Assembly: GCA_026936325.1 (NCBI GenBank)
Contig: JAPTHN010000002.1
Coordinates: 13,345,228 to 13,409,227 of the forward strand
Reading direction: 5' to 3'
Origin: Platynereis dumerilii
Taxonomy: Eukaryota; Annelida; Polychaeta; Phyllodocida; Nereididae
Length of the DNA stretch: 64,000 nucleotides
Positions within the stretch are counted from its first letter, which is position 1. Every line of letters starts with the position of its first letter. Below, piece by piece: positions 34,165 through 45,335 of the stretch. The notes beneath the pieces were generated by a model, which worked only from the letters and a program-made list of their open reading frames with translations, ran no database searches and was not told the DNA's origin. Position numbers and translations under genes: made by a program.

Positions 34165-34893
34165 TCAGTGTTGCAACCTTGAGTCGTCTGGTGCTTTCGG
34201 AGGCTTGGGATGCACTAAAAAATGCTCAGACTTCCTTCCGCCCATCTGTGTAGGTTGTGTAAAGTCCCCTTCATTAGGTTCCTTTATTATGTTGTCTTCC
34301 TTACATGTAGACTCACTTTCGGTACACCTTCCAGGCAGTCCTTTCATATCATGTAATTCAGCGGTAGGGCTGGCCATGTTCCTGGTGTTGTCTTCGTCCG
34401 GTACAGCTATGGTCTTCCCTTCTATTACCATGATTCTTTCCTCAGTTCCCGGGCCTTCCATCTTGACCAAGGTTTCTTCTTTCATCAGTCCAGTTTGTTT
34501 CGGTACATCCCTCTCCTCAAGGTGGTATTCGCTCTCTTTTTCATTTTCATGGTCCACTTGCTTCTCTACTTCTTCTTCCTCGGTTGTGAGGTCAATGTAA
34601 ATGTGTCCTTCGCTTACATTCCATGGCTCACTATCCATCCCGGGCTCAAGTCTGCCCCCCTGGTCCGTGTTCTTTTCCTTCTTCTTTCTTTCTCCATGGC
34701 TGTATTCAAAGACTTGAGGGGAGTAATTGTACCACTCCTGATTTCCAGTTCTTCCCCATTTCTTCCTTTCCCGAGTCCATCTAGGCCTGTAGTTTTGCCT
34801 GGCTTGTCTACTTGGGACATAGCTCTGGCTTCTGTGTGGGTCCTCGTATCTGTCTGTTGATTCGCGGGTACCATAATAAGCCCATTGAAACAA
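34165..34893 (-). CDS. LINE ORF1-like frame, charged, 242 aa
   Basis: The frame lies just upstream of ORF2 on the same strand and overlaps the 5' extension of the ORF2 frame by about 35-55 bp in a different phase, as in LINEs that reach ORF2 by reinitiation or frameshift. The protein is strongly charged: an R/Y/W-rich start, then E/K-rich stretches (for example DLTTEEEEVEKQVDHENEKE). No RRM, zinc knuckle or esterase motif is visible. It may be a complete short ORF1 or the end of a longer one. Its role in binding element RNA is inferred from position only. Confidence 0.6.
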   Translation of the reverse strand: MFQWAYYGTRESTDRYEDPHRSQSYVPSRQARQNYRPRWTRERKKWGRTGNQEWYNYSPQVFEYSHGERKKKEKNTDQGGRLEPGMDSEPWNVSEGHIYIDLTTEEEEVEKQVDHENEKESEYHLEERDVPKQTGLMKEETLVKMEGPGTEERIMVIEGKTIAVPDEDNTRNMASPTAELHDMKGLPGRCTESESTCKEDNIIKEPNEGDFTQPTQMGGRKSEHFLVHPKPPKAPDDSRLQH

Positions 34894-35579
34894 TTGTCAA
34901 TTGAGATCTGTCAAAAGCATAATTGCATGAATTGAAGGTTAGCCACTAAAGTTGTATGGTTCCTGATTGGTATTGAATGGCAAGCTCTGACTGAAGTTTT
35001 CCTAAACGCAATTAGGCCTATATTCCACCAATTGAAGTCCTTTGTTTACAGTGTCACAATTAGGGGTAGGGGGTACACCTACACAATTGGCTATAGTTGA
35101 TCAATAGCCTGCTCAGGTGTCTTTCAACAAAATCACATTTGCCTTAGTAAATTTTTTTAATTTCTGTAATTTTACATTTTCTTTATATTCATGCTTCATG
35201 AAAATTCAAAAATTTGTGTAAATAAAGATATCCAATTCCGATTCTTTGAATGGAAGAAAGAGGTGGCTGGCACTAATTCTGCTGTTACACAAGGCAAGTC
35301 TGAAAAAAATTAAAGATTAGCCCTATAACAAAATTATGTCTGAATTACGGGCTTCTCAATAGTCATTAATAATGGACTCTTAACTTGTTTCTTGTAATAT
35401 CTAACACAAGTGAAATAAATGGACCCTTCTGAATGAGAATCAAGATAGACTAATTAAATTGCACTTCACACCTTTTGTATCACAAAGCACACTGTGGCAG
35501 TGAGTCTTCAACAGCACCCCCTAGTGGCACCAGAATCGCCCCCTAGTGGCGGCCCCTAGTGGTCAATTGGAGAAAATTG
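34894..35579. other. Sequence between LINE ORF1 and the right pogo-like end
   Basis: Possibly LINE 5' UTR, or host DNA. It ends with three close copies of CCCCTAGTGG at 35518-35560. No gene recognised. Confidence 0.4.
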
Positions 35580-35662
35580 ACAACCTCTTCATTACGGCCA
35601 CCTCGCTAATGCGACCAACTTGCCCTGGAACCAGTGATGGTCGTAATAGAGAGGTTGAAGTG
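35580..35662. mobile_element. pogo-like repeat end, right piece
   Basis: Contains TTACGGCCACCTCGCTAATG and ends GAGGTTGAAGTG followed by TA, the inverse of the left piece at 30302. It is itself partly palindromic (ACCTCTTCATTACGGCC against GGTCGTAATAGAGAGGT). Confidence 0.5.
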
Positions 35663-35664
35663 TA

Positions 35665-37240
35665 TATTCCCAATTTTAATTTGTCTGCTTCTAAATCTTT
35701 TTGCACAGTCATTCTAGCAGTCTTGAGATTCACCTGAAGCTTCACAACCTCCTGTCATATAGCTCTAGGTCGCAGGGTCCTTGTCAGGTTTGTCTTCAGG
35801 GACTCCAGGAATGCTCCATTGCTCTGTTTGTTCACTCCACAAACTCCCAAACTTCATTCTTATTCCTTTCCCTTCATAAATTGCTTTTATGATGTTGTAT
35901 GCAAAAAATTAACATTTTCAACATGAATATGTAGTGGCAGGCATAGCATTTGGACGGGTGTCTGAAAAGAAAAAGGTTAACGACTTCTATTCTTCTGTGT
36001 GTCAATAACAGTGCAGCCCAAAAGGAAATGTCGGAACAGGTGTTAAATCTTTGTCAAATACATTTTTTAGATGTGCAGGTAAAATATTTTCGATATTCAA
36101 TATCAATTGGAAGGACATTGCCAAGGTGTCACTTAGTGTCAAAATTCTCTTCTTTAATGATTTGTCATTTTTCTTGCACTACAGAAGAAGTAGCTGCCCT
36201 TGAAGTCCTTAATCGATTTCACGTAGAGAAAGTTATGAAATGGCAAAATACGAAGCATAAAAGTATAAAGAAGTACACAATTGTACCTGTCAGTTTGAAA
36301 TTTACAAGACGTCAAATTCCCTTACTTTTCTGCAATGTTTTAAAAAATGAGAGACCGGTCCCAAGCAGTCAACTCAACAGCTGACAGCCGTCACGAGGTG
36401 AAGCTGAAATACCTCGAAAACGGGTAGAAAACTTCCTTTCTGTTCAACTCTGCAATACTTCTGCAATACTTCACAGTGTGTCCCTGTATGTGCCACCCAA
36501 AGCATGTACCTATAATGATCTCTGTGATACTTAACTTCCGAGCCACATCAGGCCTCTTGATGGCACTCACCAAAGCCGGTCACTTCTCTACTTCCGCAAG
36601 AAACTATTTCAAGGCACTCCCATGAGCTACCAACTTAGATGTGGTGCTTGGTGCGAGTATTCCAAAGAACTTCTCAGTGGCAATTCAGATAACTCCACAG
36701 CTTCATTCTTGAGTGCTGAGTGTGAAAGTACTTTGCCTGTTGTCCTTGTCACATAATCTTTGCTGCCCCTGTTCTGATGCTGGCGCCCACCAAATTAATA
36801 TACCCGTATGTCTATATGTACTAAGGTCCCCACCACCACTATCAGTGGCTCTTATTGGTAAAATGAAGGAGGTCACATAGGGCAGGGCGGCCTCACAACA
36901 ATGTTTTCCTTATAACGCAGGGTCAACTGCAATGAAAGCAACACACAAGTTGAGGATCTGATTATAAATTTGGGTTTTCAAAGATGCATGTGCACTATTT
37001 ATTATTGTGTAGCATGTGGAGCTTCTCTGCTCTCAAATCACTTTACTTAACTATTTCTCCTGGGAGAGATTCAACTGCGCCTTCCATCAGCCCATCAGCC
37101 TATATATCAATTTGTCCTTTAAAATCTATCTTTCTGCACATATATCAGTCTGTCTAGTTTCTATTAGCTTATCTTTTGGTCTATCTATAGGTCTATCTTT
37201 TTCTCTCACAGTCCATTGTTCTATAAAGGGAAAGGTAAAG
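35665..37240. other. Mostly unassigned DNA
   Basis: Contains the second coding-like repeat (36445-36590) and a short end of the pogo-like MITE family (TTATAACGCAGGGTCAACTG, about 36912-36931). A 144-codon frame at 35950-36384 has no recognisable domain and is not called a gene. Confidence 0.4.
36445..36590 (-). repeat. Coding-like repeat, copy 2 (partner at 29995-30165)
   Basis: Shares the register and the invariant GTCFGW core with copy 1, in the same orientation, 6.4 kb away. A stop lies directly upstream of the shared frame here. Confidence 0.35.
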
Positions 37241-37242
37241 GT

Positions 37243-37432
37243 AGACATTATTTAATGTGGGTAACCAGACTAAGTCAGAGACTACTTTACAGCTGGGCCT
37301 GCGTCACCTCCAATTAATGTCTGATGCAAACGACAATGCTGTGGAATGACATGATGGCCAGTCTGGGGATTGAACCCGGTTCCTTCATTTGTGAGGCGAG
37401 TGCTCTACGGACTGAGCTAACTGAGCTGACAT
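37243..37432 (-). mobile_element. tRNA-derived SINE
   Basis: On the minus strand an A box (TTAGCTCAGTCCGTAGAGC, 37402-37420) and a B box (GGTTCAATCCC, 37366-37376) are spaced as in a tRNA gene. The sequence between them, CGCCTCACAAATGAAGG, resembles a tRNA anticodon arm with CAC (valine-type). About 120 bp of non-tRNA body follows (37243-37360). Pairing of the acceptor ends is not evident, so this is a SINE head and not a working tRNA gene. Transcription would be by RNA polymerase III. Confidence 0.75.
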
Positions 37433-37434
37433 CA

Positions 37435-38141
37435 GTGTACCTGTTGGTTTACTTGTCTATCTATTTATCTACTATCTCTGAGTGTATTGATCTGTCTGTC
37501 TGTCCATATTATCTATGTGCACTTGGTGATTGATTGCACTCTTGCATATATGCTGTAACATGCAAATGTATTTGGCTAATTTGTGGAGTAATTGCTCTGC
37601 AAATGGTGGCCACTCTTGCAATTATTGTGATTAATTGAATCCTCCTTCTGCTGACTTGACTTAAGGCCATGTACCAGCTGCAGCGTTCATATAAGTTACT
37701 CTGCTCTCAGACATGAAGTGCATTCGTGACTTTATGAATCATCTATGATGGTCGTTTGTGAGAAGGCCGGATTAGCCACTCGCATGTACACATTACTTCC
37801 AAGGCTAATTTCTTATTAAAAAACTTGCAGAAGATATGCAGTGTAGTGCAAGGTGCTTCTATGAATCATATAGTGCAAAATACCATCCTCAAGACAATAT
37901 CTCATTGGCTGCCTTTTCTGAAATTACTTATAATATTAAATGTACTTCTCAATATGTGTGCATCGTCCTCTCACAAATAGATATTGTTGCTAAAATCAGC
38001 ATCCTTTAAATTATATCTAATGTCAGCTCTTTGGTACTTTTGAGTGTGACTAAAACCAAATAAATGTAACTTGAGTCGTTCAACTGTAGATTCAAGAGGC
38101 ACTGACCCAACAATAAATTGTTACCATCTATTTGTTCACAG
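37435..38141. other. Unassigned DNA upstream of the candidate first exon
   Basis: AT-rich, no gene recognised. Any promoter of the TMEM145-like gene could lie here, but no motif was identified. Confidence 0.4.
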
Positions 38142-38313
38142 ACAATGCGGCGGAAGAGCTGATATTATGCAACCGTTATTCTTAATGCTTTTAGCCATTG
38201 GAGGTGTTGTCATAGCAACTAGAGACAATCTCAAGAGAAGGGCAGTATTACAGGACAAGCTTTACAAAGAATGTTATAGAAGACAACCTTTTGTTCAGGG
38301 GACAATCTTGCAG
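38142..38313 (+). CDS. Possible signal-peptide exon (coding from 38167)
   Basis: A TTTGTTCACAG acceptor (to 38141) precedes an exon with a tiny upstream frame (38145-38162) and then an ATG at 38167. The 49 codons begin MQPLFLMLLAIGGVVIA, a good signal peptide, followed by RDNLKRRAVLQDKLYKEC and PFVQGTILQ, and end at a strong donor CAG/GTCAGT. It lies 5 kb upstream of the TMEM145-like exons on the same strand, and that family starts with a signal peptide. However, it ends in phase 0 while the next known exon needs two bases carried over, so a further exon is needed in between or the two are unrelated. Confidence 0.4.
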
Positions 38314-41300
38314 GTCAGTTTGTCAGGGCAACGTTGAAAGCCCAGGATATCAATATGGTCAAGTGCTGGACAGCTAAACCTTCCATCATCAAGTGCCATC
38401 ATTTTTCGTGATTCTAGATGAGGCTTAAGTGTGTCCTCTGTGTTGATGCCCTGAATGCTGAATAGCTACAAACTTGGTGTGTCTGACCAATCTCCTTTGT
38501 CTCACTCCAAACATCCATAGGGTCCTCACACCCCTTGCAGGATAGCTCATGTCTACCAGATTTATAAGTGGAATCACTTTTAAGTATATTCTAAGAGGCA
38601 AGGAGGAAAAACACTAGAGGTGTTCTTCTGGCACCGACGCACAATAACGATCTCCCATCTGTCCGTCTGAGCTTTCGGTTAGTGAGGTTGCTATTGTGAA
38701 GAGATCGAATCGATGTTGCAGTTTTATTTGCTGTATCTGTCCAAAATTACACTGTTTTGAAAGTGCTTTAAAAGTTTTGCTGGTTCACTACAGCCGTTGT
38801 TCTTAAGTGGTAGTTTGTAATTCTGGACAGTGTTCAAGCTACTGTTGCGGAAACTTTAATTGGTTGGCTAGCCTGAAACTGTAACTGGGAATCAATATTC
38901 CAAGCGACTGGCAACTTCTCAACATTAAGTGACCCTTGTAAATACAGTAAATAGTGAGGTCTACGAAATTGGCTAGTTCTAGTAGCAACTTTGTAAATAC
39001 ATTATAAATAGGTAGCATACAACAGTTAAGTAGCATAGTGAGAAATTAACCTTTTGTTAGCCAGTCCAACTGGGTTATATATGATATTATATTGATTCAT
39101 ATAAAGCAGGCACGTCTGATCCTTGGCCTTTCACAAATTGCACTGAACATCGGAGAAAAGAATGTGATAGTCTGTTGTAAGAGGAGGTAACTATAGATGT
39201 CATCTTTTCCCTCTGTCATCGACAGTTTTTCCCTTTTCCTTTTCTCTTCCTGCTAAAACGAAAATAAGGCATCAGCCGTAGTGCAGGGAGCGTGTCTGCT
39301 GCAGTGGGGATTTTTTTTTCTTTGAAGACACCCAATTGCCCCATTCTATAAGAGGTCACTGAAATTTCCTCATCACTGTCTCTGTTCATAAAATGTCTGG
39401 TATAATTGAATATTTCTGCTTCCCTTTCATTTCTGCCTTTGTCCGCCTATATTATTTGCTTCTTTGTGTTTGCTTCTATTTTTTCCGACTTTACATTTTG
39501 TTTCTTGTTTCATGCCCAATATGTTGTTTGTGTACTGGGCAACTAGCCTGTTGTTTGTTTTTTTCCTTCTCCTCATTTCTTGGTACCTGCTGTAGTGCCT
39601 ATTTCCTATGTTATTTATGTCTTAGTTTCTTCTCTATCTCCTTTCAACTTGATCCACTTCCTTTCTCCTCTGTTTGTCCCATTTCTCGTCCGAATCCTCC
39701 CAAAGCATGTTCAATAATGGCTAGAGCATGAGTGACTTTCTTCCTATAAATTGGCATGCACCAGGAAGCCACAAGGAACCCATCGGTCCATGAAGTAATA
39801 TTAACCTGGTCGGGGAGCCGTGTGCTGCACACTAATAGAGGTGCTCTGCCCTTGCTGAATCCGAGAATGATGGTTCTTATGTTGGTGCCTATCTTGGTGT
39901 CATGTTGATCCACTGACACTTGAAATTAAAGTAATTTTTATCAGTTGTTGCTGTTTGTTTCTTTTAATAATCCAATAGTCTGATAGTTTGACGAACAGCT
40001 GAAGGCATGCATTGTTTAACTTGCTAATATCAACATTACCAGAAGTACTTGGAAAATTCAAGTTAGTTTTTGAAAGACTGATCCTTCGCCTTTCAGTTTC
40101 AGAAATTTTACTTGCATGTTACTGCTCACTCCTGTTGCTACCACTGCTACTGGTTATGTTGGTAATGCATCAGCGCTTTATTATTATTCCCACCATGTGG
40201 TGTACTGAGGCCAGATTGCCATGATCATCCTGGCAGGGCTTTGGCATGCGGAATGCCCAAACTGTGACAGGCCTTCAGAATCCCAAAAAGTCATTGCCAG
40301 GATCAGGAGGCTCCGTTAGTCAACTGATGATTTGTTCAGATAATAAGGAGTCACTAGCAGGATGGTAACTAGGCCACATTGGAAAAATATTGGCGAACCA
40401 GGGTAGCAATAAGTTATTTGCCCTATATCACTCAGGGAAATAGACTCAGGCAAGACTGTAAAGAATAACATATTTTCATTATCAATGGGAAAATTTGCAA
40501 TCAACACATTGTGATTGGATCGCCTTTAGTCAGTCACTTTTGAAACATTCCCACAGGAGGAGTTATCTCTGAACAAAAGAACACACTGGCTTAGGGGAAA
40601 CAACTGGGCAGTCATAGAGTCTCAAAGACTAGCCTCTTCAGTTTTCTAATTATCATACTCAGCAACTTACTTACACCTGATTGATTTAGGACACGGCCAT
40701 TGTCGACAAATGTGAAAAGGTCTTTTTTTATAAGGTGCCCTATATGTGCTCCAAAAAGAATAAATTATATTACAAAATTGCAAAAAATCTGCACAAGCCT
40801 TTTAAAATTTGTCTGATAAATGCAGGCTTTCTTGCACCAAGAATAATTACAGGGCATACAGACAACATTTTTGGCAGCCCGGATATCAGTTGCTTCTTAT
40901 TAGCTTGATTTACTTTAGGCCCTTGGTCTTCCCATGCGACATGAATTGCTCAAACGAGTATTTATTTTATAATTGAAAAGCTACCTAAGCCAGGATTGGC
41001 AGATTGTTTTCATGTGTAGGATTGGGATTCAGGAAGGATTTAAAGAGTAGCAGTGCTAAGGAAATTACACTATAACATCCACAAAGTGTGACTTGAATTA
41101 CCTTTGCAGGTGCATCAGCAACAACAATCAAGTTTTATTTCAACAGCAAACAACGACCCATGCACAGACATTATGATCTACGTGACATTTATTTGAGCTA
41201 ATGTCACTAATTAATGCTGATCCATTGTGATATATTCAGTGAGATTGCCATGAAACACATTGAGCTACACAGAGCTGTAATAGTGCCAATTTGTTTCTGC

Positions 41301-43291
41301 AAAAAAATCCTTTCCTCGTCTGTTGGCTCTTTACGAACAGATGTGGATGTTTTCTTTTTTTCAGAAATTTAATAGGAAGAAGTCAATTACAATACTGAAT
41401 ATAGGCCAATATCTTAAGAGATACGATCAGTCTTTTCAAAAAAATTCTATTATGGGACTACTTTTTCATATCAAAAGTATTTTTTCATCTGGTTTGTATA
41501 CAAACCAGATGAAAAAATACTTTTGATATGAGCCAACCTTGACAATTTATGACAAAGAACATACTTAGTTTGTTGTCTTGTAGTGAAGGCAATGTGAGCC
41601 TGGAGCCTGATGCTCCTCATGTGTCACTCTGACCTCAGGGAGTAGCTGTCAAGATGTTTCTTCCAGATGAAGAAATGTCGAGGCTGAACCAATACTTGAG
41701 CCAGGAATCAATCAAGTGTGGTTTGCTTCAAGAAACAGATGGTCAGAGCACCACAGTCTTCAGACTTTAACTGGTTCTGTTATCAATGACAGCCACCACA
41801 TCATGAACTTCCAACAACTGTCATTTGCTGAAGGTTCGAAGGGAGCTCCTCGGGACTCCGATGACACTTGCCTTGTCTCATATATAAGGGCAGAGCAGAC
41901 TGGGGGGATCACTTCCAAGGGCATTTCAGTCAGATTAACCTTTTTGCCAGCAACAAAATGCTTACAGTCACGAGAGCCCAAGCGAAAATGACAAGTGCAC
42001 ACAAACAAGCAAGAACTGACGAAACAACCGGTTAACTAGTGTCATGGGAGAACTCATGCAATCTCTCTATCCAGGTTATGGTGAAACAAACACACAGACA
42101 AAGATACGTCTCATTTACAGTCAAGGCAGAGCTATTGATTGGCTTTGGCAGCACTTTATTTGTAAGGCCTCTGGGGCCGCTCAATGCACCCATTAAGTTG
42201 GCAGTGGCTTTGATAGTGATATAAAAGATTGAAATTTGATTTCTAAATGCAATATCTAAACCACAGAAAGCCTTGAATTTAGCAACATCCATTGATTCAG
42301 ACATGCAGATATAGGCGTGGATGAAAAATACAAGTGGGAGCCATTGTTTTCAGTTGCAAATGCAGCATTTATATCGACCATCGAGCATCCCTTGGCAGCC
42401 GAACACTCCCAATTCGATATTCGATTGTATTGTACCCAAATGATTGAATATTGCTGGTGAGATAAAGCAATAAATGACTTCCTTCATTGTCCTAACCCTT
42501 GAAGGGCAAGGACACAGGTAGATTATTCCCAGTCAAATTGCCCATGTTGGGGTTGACATCAAAGGTGTGGAACCGTCATTCATCAAATCTTGTCTTAGGT
42601 TTCAGCAGATAAAAGATTAGACCCCGCCCTGTCCATTAGTTATGATCTTTGACACAAAAGACACTTATGAGACTCAATAATTATTAGCGCTCAAAGAATT
42701 AATGCTGAAAATTTTCAATTGACTATTAGACCAATTATGCATTTCATTATTTTTCAGACAAAAACATTGTATACAAGTTTAGGTATGTCCTACAAATTGA
42801 TAATCCTTGATGATAATGTGGTAAGGTAGAGGATTCCCCACAATAAGTCGATATCTCAGGAATGAATTAGTGCCTATGTGGGTGAGATCAGGTCAGGTTA
42901 CTTGAGGAGAGTCATGTTATAGATGTAAAAGAGGAGGTTGATACTGGGCAGTGTGTGGTAAAGTGAGTCTTGTGGTCAGACCACTGGAGCCGCCAGGTCC
43001 CCTGCTACCCATAAAATGTCCCTGTAACAGATGCTGGAGGCGTCCAATCAGCATCCCCATCATTGCTATCAGAGTGATTCCGGATGACCATGATATTCTT
43101 TTTAGGCAAATAATGATGTATCTGAGCTACAAATAAAAATATCTGGATCTGAATATGATCCCTTCAAGTGTCTTATCCCAATTTTGTCAAATACAAGTTT
43201 TTTCTCTTATATCACGAGATGTATTGTGCATTGTGTAACACTTCTGTGCCACCAGCTGATTATTAAACCTTGTTTCTTTCTCTTTTTACAG
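38314..43291. other. Putative intron, no further gene recognised
   Basis: Holds the 64-bp palindrome at 41467-41530 and a short open stretch at 41653-41779 described under rejected items. A 112-codon frame at 39393-39731 is pyrimidine-rich low complexity. Confidence 0.4.
41467..41530. repeat. Perfect 64-bp palindrome
   Basis: Two 32-base arms meet at 41498/41499 with no spacer and no mismatch; the centre is TTTGTATACAAA. It can extrude as a cruciform. No target duplication was seen. Confidence 0.95.
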
Positions 43292-43477
43292 CAATTCCCC
43301 AGAGGAGTGTGCCAAAATCTACAACGAGACAGAAACGCATGGGGTTATGATGGGTGAAAATGGCCAGGACGTAGGTCGGCCATGTTTGATAGAGGGCCAC
43401 CTGGACATAGCCAAGAACTGGTTTGGTTACCTAGTAACCACTACTATGAAAGCCAAGTCTGGACGTTTTTATTACAG
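43292..43477 (+). CDS. TMEM145-like: TMEM145/GPR180-family ectodomain exon
   Basis: A textbook acceptor (TTTCTCTTTTTACAG) and donor (CAG/GTAAAT) bound 186 bp with one open frame. It starts with one base of a split codon and ends with two. The peptide includes IEGHLDIAKNWFGYLVTT and KAKSGRFYYR. In human TMEM145 the corresponding region is a GNLS..EDW..L.R...L...GRL.FRF stretch at the start of the extracellular domain, so the match covers the first strands of that domain. An acidic, Cys-containing lead (NSPEECAKIYNETETHG) precedes it. The split arginine codon joins in frame to the exon at 48317. Confidence 0.8.
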
Positions 43478-43673
43478 GTAAATAAGAATGTTGTCATCCA
43501 ATGGCAAATCTGAAGAAAAAGCGCATTGAGATACTGAAACTTTTGTTGCTGATCAGGATATGTATATTAACCACAGGGCAATGTCTTAGTATATCATATA
43601 ATTATATTATGATGATATTTTGATATTTTAAGTGCAATTCCATTCTGTGTTGAAGGTTGTACGAGGGGTTTTC

Positions 43674-45062
43674 CAAGTTCTGTCCAACTTGCCATTACTT
43701 TAGCAATTTTTAATACAGAAACATGATATTTGAGTCAGATAATATAGAAGTAATTTGCAAATTATCCTAAAAAAATCAGATCATAGAAACAAAAATAAAT
43801 GGTTAATCTGTTGCTATGGAAACCAAAAGTCATGAAATGCGGCCCAGGGCACTATTAGAGACACAGATTTATTATATCTTCTTAAAAAAGTTAATTTTTA
43901 CCAGGGTTAACGGACAAGTAACCTATTAAAAATAATCCCTGACATTACACAATTTCTTGTAATAATAAACTGGCCTTTGAGTACATTTCCTCTTACCTTA
44001 CATCCCTTAAAAAAATCAATGACTCATAGTCCTCATATTTAGATCACAGTTGGTGTTTTCGTAGATTTTCTTTCTTTACGATGGATTTTCCATAAGTTCT
44101 GTCCAACACATCTTAACTTTTGCTAGATTTTATACAGAAAAATAATATTTGGGTCAGTTGATACTGAGGTAATTTGCAGATGATCCCAAAAAAATCAGAT
44201 CAAAGAGGTAAATACAAATTGTTGATTTGTTGCTATGGAAAAATAAAGTCAAAAAATATGGCCGGGAGCTTGTAAACAGACGCATACTTGATATATCTTG
44301 TCAAAATATCTAATTATTACAAGTGATATAGAACAGAATGTTTTCAAAACATGCATAGCCAATCCACAACTTCCTAAAATAATGACTGGGACCCTGTAAA
44401 TGCATTTTCTCATACTTTCCATCCATATCTAAATAAGATACTTCAGTCTTCATGTTAAGGTCAATATTGGCATTGTGCAGTATTATTTTTTTGGGGTTTC
44501 AAGTGTGTGTTCTCTTCATTCAGAAAACATCTATACGATCTTCATTTGGTTCTGTCACTTATACTGCCTTCCTTGAATGTATGACAAAAGGTTCTTACTC
44601 TCTCTGTTAGTTTTTATCCAAGTAAAATGAAGAAATGTAACTGGTATATAATGTCATCCATATCCAAGAAAATTGCTCATCTCGTAAAAAACTGAGAAAC
44701 TGCATGAGTGATGGTAAAGTAACTGAGATGTGAAAATAATACCAGTTTACATTGTTATTAATGACTTAACTGATTGTATTTCATTGAAAAAATTATGAAT
44801 ATACTTTAATTCAATAAGTCAAGACACAGATAATGCAAGCAGGTGTTCAATTAATTTTAAGTGAGCACTACAAAGTCTGGGCCGCATTTCATGACTTCTG
44901 GTTTCCATGGCAACAGATTAAGCATTTATTTTTATTTATATGATCTGATTTTGTGGGAATTATTTACAAATTACGTCTATATTATCTGACCCAAATATCA
45001 TTTTTCTATATCAAATATAGCAAAAGTTATGACTAGTTGGACAGAACTTTTGGAAAACCCCT
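43674..45062. mobile_element. Fold-back element with ~185-bp inverted ends
   Basis: The left end (AGGGGTTTTCCAAGTTCTG..., 43674-43855) is inverted at 44877-45062. A third copy of the same module in direct orientation lies inside at about 44085-44280. The ends begin AGGGGTTTTCC, reminiscent of mariner-type ends, but no target duplication or transposase was found. It lies in the intron of the TMEM145-like gene, about 200 bp after an exon. Confidence 0.7.
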
Positions 45063-45299
45063 CCTATTATTTAGATCATACATTCTAACATTACACTCTT
45101 GTCATCACACACAAGTTTACAGAGTATAATTGAATTTGTGTGTTTAATTCAATATCTTCATCTTGCGCATGGCACATGTACAATTAATTTAAAAGAACGG
45201 ATGATTTAATAGCATGAATTACTTCACATGTAGATATAAAATAACTGATCATTAAGTTATTACCAGAGTGATGTGAGAATTCAATTATCCTTTTTTAGG

Positions 45300-45335
45300 A
45301 TTCAATAAAGTTGACTTGACTTGACTTGACTTGAG
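45300..45335 (+). repeat. Retroelement-like 3' tail with TTGAC units
   Basis: ATTCAATAAAG followed by four TTGAC units looks like the 3' end of a LINE or SINE with a pentanucleotide tail. The body upstream was not identified. Confidence 0.45.

Larger units (their letters stand above)
30589..34893 (-). mobile_element. Non-LTR retrotransposon with APE-type endonuclease
   Basis: Coding frames of a LINE (ORF1 34165-34893 and ORF2 30752-34120) are followed by about 150 bp of 3' sequence ending in a (GAA)5 tail on the minus strand (30589-30603). Trinucleotide tails are known in several LINE clades that lack poly(A). The 5' end is not resolved; up to 690 bp more (to about 35580) may belong to it. 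ORF2 is uninterrupted over 1,122 codons, so the copy is young. The clade was not assigned. Confidence 0.85.

Noticed and set aside
35950-36384. 144-codon frame on the plus strand
   Set aside because: No recognised domain, composition looks random, and no support from neighbours.
37366-37420. Functional tRNA gene
   Set aside because: A and B boxes are present, but acceptor-stem pairing is not evident and a SINE body follows.
39393-39731. 112-codon Cys/Phe-rich frame
   Set aside because: Pyrimidine-rich low-complexity sequence; resembles a membrane protein only because of T-rich codons.
41653-41779. Short protein-like stretch MFLPDEEMSRLNQYLSQE, considered as the missing exon of the TMEM145-like gene
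   Set aside because: The acceptor-side phase fits but only a weak donor gives the right phase for 43292, and the peptide matches nothing in the family.
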